Below are positions 13,138 through 13,636 of a stretch of 13,636 bases of DNA, in pieces. The position numbers were made by a program, and so were the translations under genes. The stretch is from an uncultured Roseateles sp. (GTDB lineage: Bacteria > Pseudomonadota > Gammaproteobacteria > Burkholderiales > Burkholderiaceae). The stretch covers positions 1 to 13,636 of the forward strand of contig CAMLKW010000115.1 of the NCBI GenBank assembly GCA_946480605.1, in the 5' to 3' direction. Each line of letters opens with the position of its first letter. Position 1 is the stretch's first letter. The notes under the pieces are model-generated. The model searched no databases. It saw only the letters and a program-made list of their open reading frames with translations, and was not told the DNA's origin.

Positions 13138-13636
13138 ATGTACGCGACCTTCTTCGGCTTGAGACAAGCGCCGTTCTCGATCGCGCCGGATCCGCACTAC
13201 CTGTTCATGAGCGAGCGCCACCGCGAGGCGCTGGCCCACCTGCTGTACGGGCTGAGCGGCGGCGGCGGCTTCGTGCTGCTGACCGGCGAGATCGGGGCCG
13301 GCAAGACCACCGTCTGCCGCTGCTTCCTGGAGCAGATTCCGGCGGACTGCAACGTCGCCTACATCTTCAATCCCAAGCTCACCGTGACTGAGCTGCTGCG
13401 GGCCATCTGCGACGAGTTCCACATCCCCGTGCCGCCGGGCGCGCAAACGGTGAAGGACTACGTCGACCCGCTGAACACCTTCCTGCTGGCGCAGCACGCG
13501 GCCGGGCGCAACAACGTGCTCATCATCGACGAGGCGCAGAACCTGTCGGCCGACGTGCTGGAGCAACTGCGCCTGCTGACCAACCTGGAGACGGCCGAGC
13601 GCAAGCTGCTGCAGGTGGTGCTGATCGGCCAGCCCG
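13138..13636 (+). CDS. ExeA/GspA-type AAA ATPase, N-terminal part
   Basis: The first 166 residues of a P-loop ATPase whose gene continues past the window. The start MYATFFGLRQAPFSIAPDP is the hallmark of the ExeA/GspA family, which also includes PEP-CTERM-locus ATPases. Walker A is GEIGAGKT (residues 50-57, Lys56). Walker B is VLIIDEAQ (127-134, Asp131-Glu132). GspA proteins work with GspB at the inner membrane to assemble the type II secretion outer-membrane secretin through peptidoglycan. Relatives serve MSHA pili or exopolysaccharide export. The transmembrane and peptidoglycan-binding parts that would separate these lie beyond the window. There is no Shine-Dalgarno before the ATG. The sequence is a close match to the GspA/ExeA style rather than the exosortase style, by recall. 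Confidence 0.88.
   Translation, partial: MYATFFGLRQAPFSIAPDPHYLFMSERHREALAHLLYGLSGGGGFVLLTGEIGAGKTTVCRCFLEQIPADCNVAYIFNPKLTVTELLRAICDEFHIPVPPGAQTVKDYVDPLNTFLLAQHAAGRNNVLIIDEAQNLSADVLEQLRLLTNLETAERKLLQVVLIGQP

Overview
The window is about 70% GC and gene-dense, with Shine-Dalgarno-led genes and the codon bias of a high-GC proteobacterium. The Aer-type chemoreceptor N-terminus, the patatin/DUF3734 protein, the ExeA-type ATPase and the G/C-run intergenic hairpin together suggest a Burkholderiales betaproteobacterium, perhaps near Roseateles, Rubrivivax or Mitsuaria. That placement rests on recalled family resemblance, not on a search. No rRNA, tRNA, CRISPR array, insertion sequence or phage gene is visible. 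Most genes look like ordinary chromosomal housekeeping or accessory genes.

Layout. Bases 1-272 are the C-terminal end of a sensor histidine kinase (+). Then come a membrane-anchored alpha/beta hydrolase (337-1257, +) and a DUF1697 protein (1293-1802, +). From 1799 to 9164 every gene is on the minus strand. In transcription order they are: an Aer-like PAS chemoreceptor (9164-7620), a two-domain M16 metalloprotease lipoprotein (7517-4737), and a tight group. The group holds a PhnB-like VOC protein, a nine-cysteine putative metal-binding protein, an antibiotic-biosynthesis-monooxygenase-like protein and a single-pass membrane protein, followed after 53 bp by a patatin-like phospholipase. The patatin and DUF1697 genes converge and share one CTAG as both stop codons.

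Bases 9326-10464 hold three small unrecognised genes (68, 114 and 62 codons) separated by unusually structured intergenic DNA. This includes a cluster of adjacent hairpins at 9614-9685 and a 63-nt, roughly 26-bp imperfect hairpin at 10156-10218. It is the least explained part of the window.

Bases 10513-13041 (minus) form a regulator-plus-redox cassette: a TetR repressor, then a short-chain dehydrogenase, then a zinc-less quinone-oxidoreductase-type MDR enzyme. Electrophile or quinone detoxification under TetR control is the natural inference. Divergent from tetR, an ExeA/GspA-type AAA ATPase starts at 13138 and runs off the window. Neither of these two divergent genes has a Shine-Dalgarno sequence, and each has a -10-like hexamer 7-8 nt before its ATG, so both may be leaderless.

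I found no convincing new multi-gene system. The best candidates for a second look are the 10156-10218 hairpin, the 9601-9785 hairpin cluster and the overlapping operon around the cysteine-rich protein.
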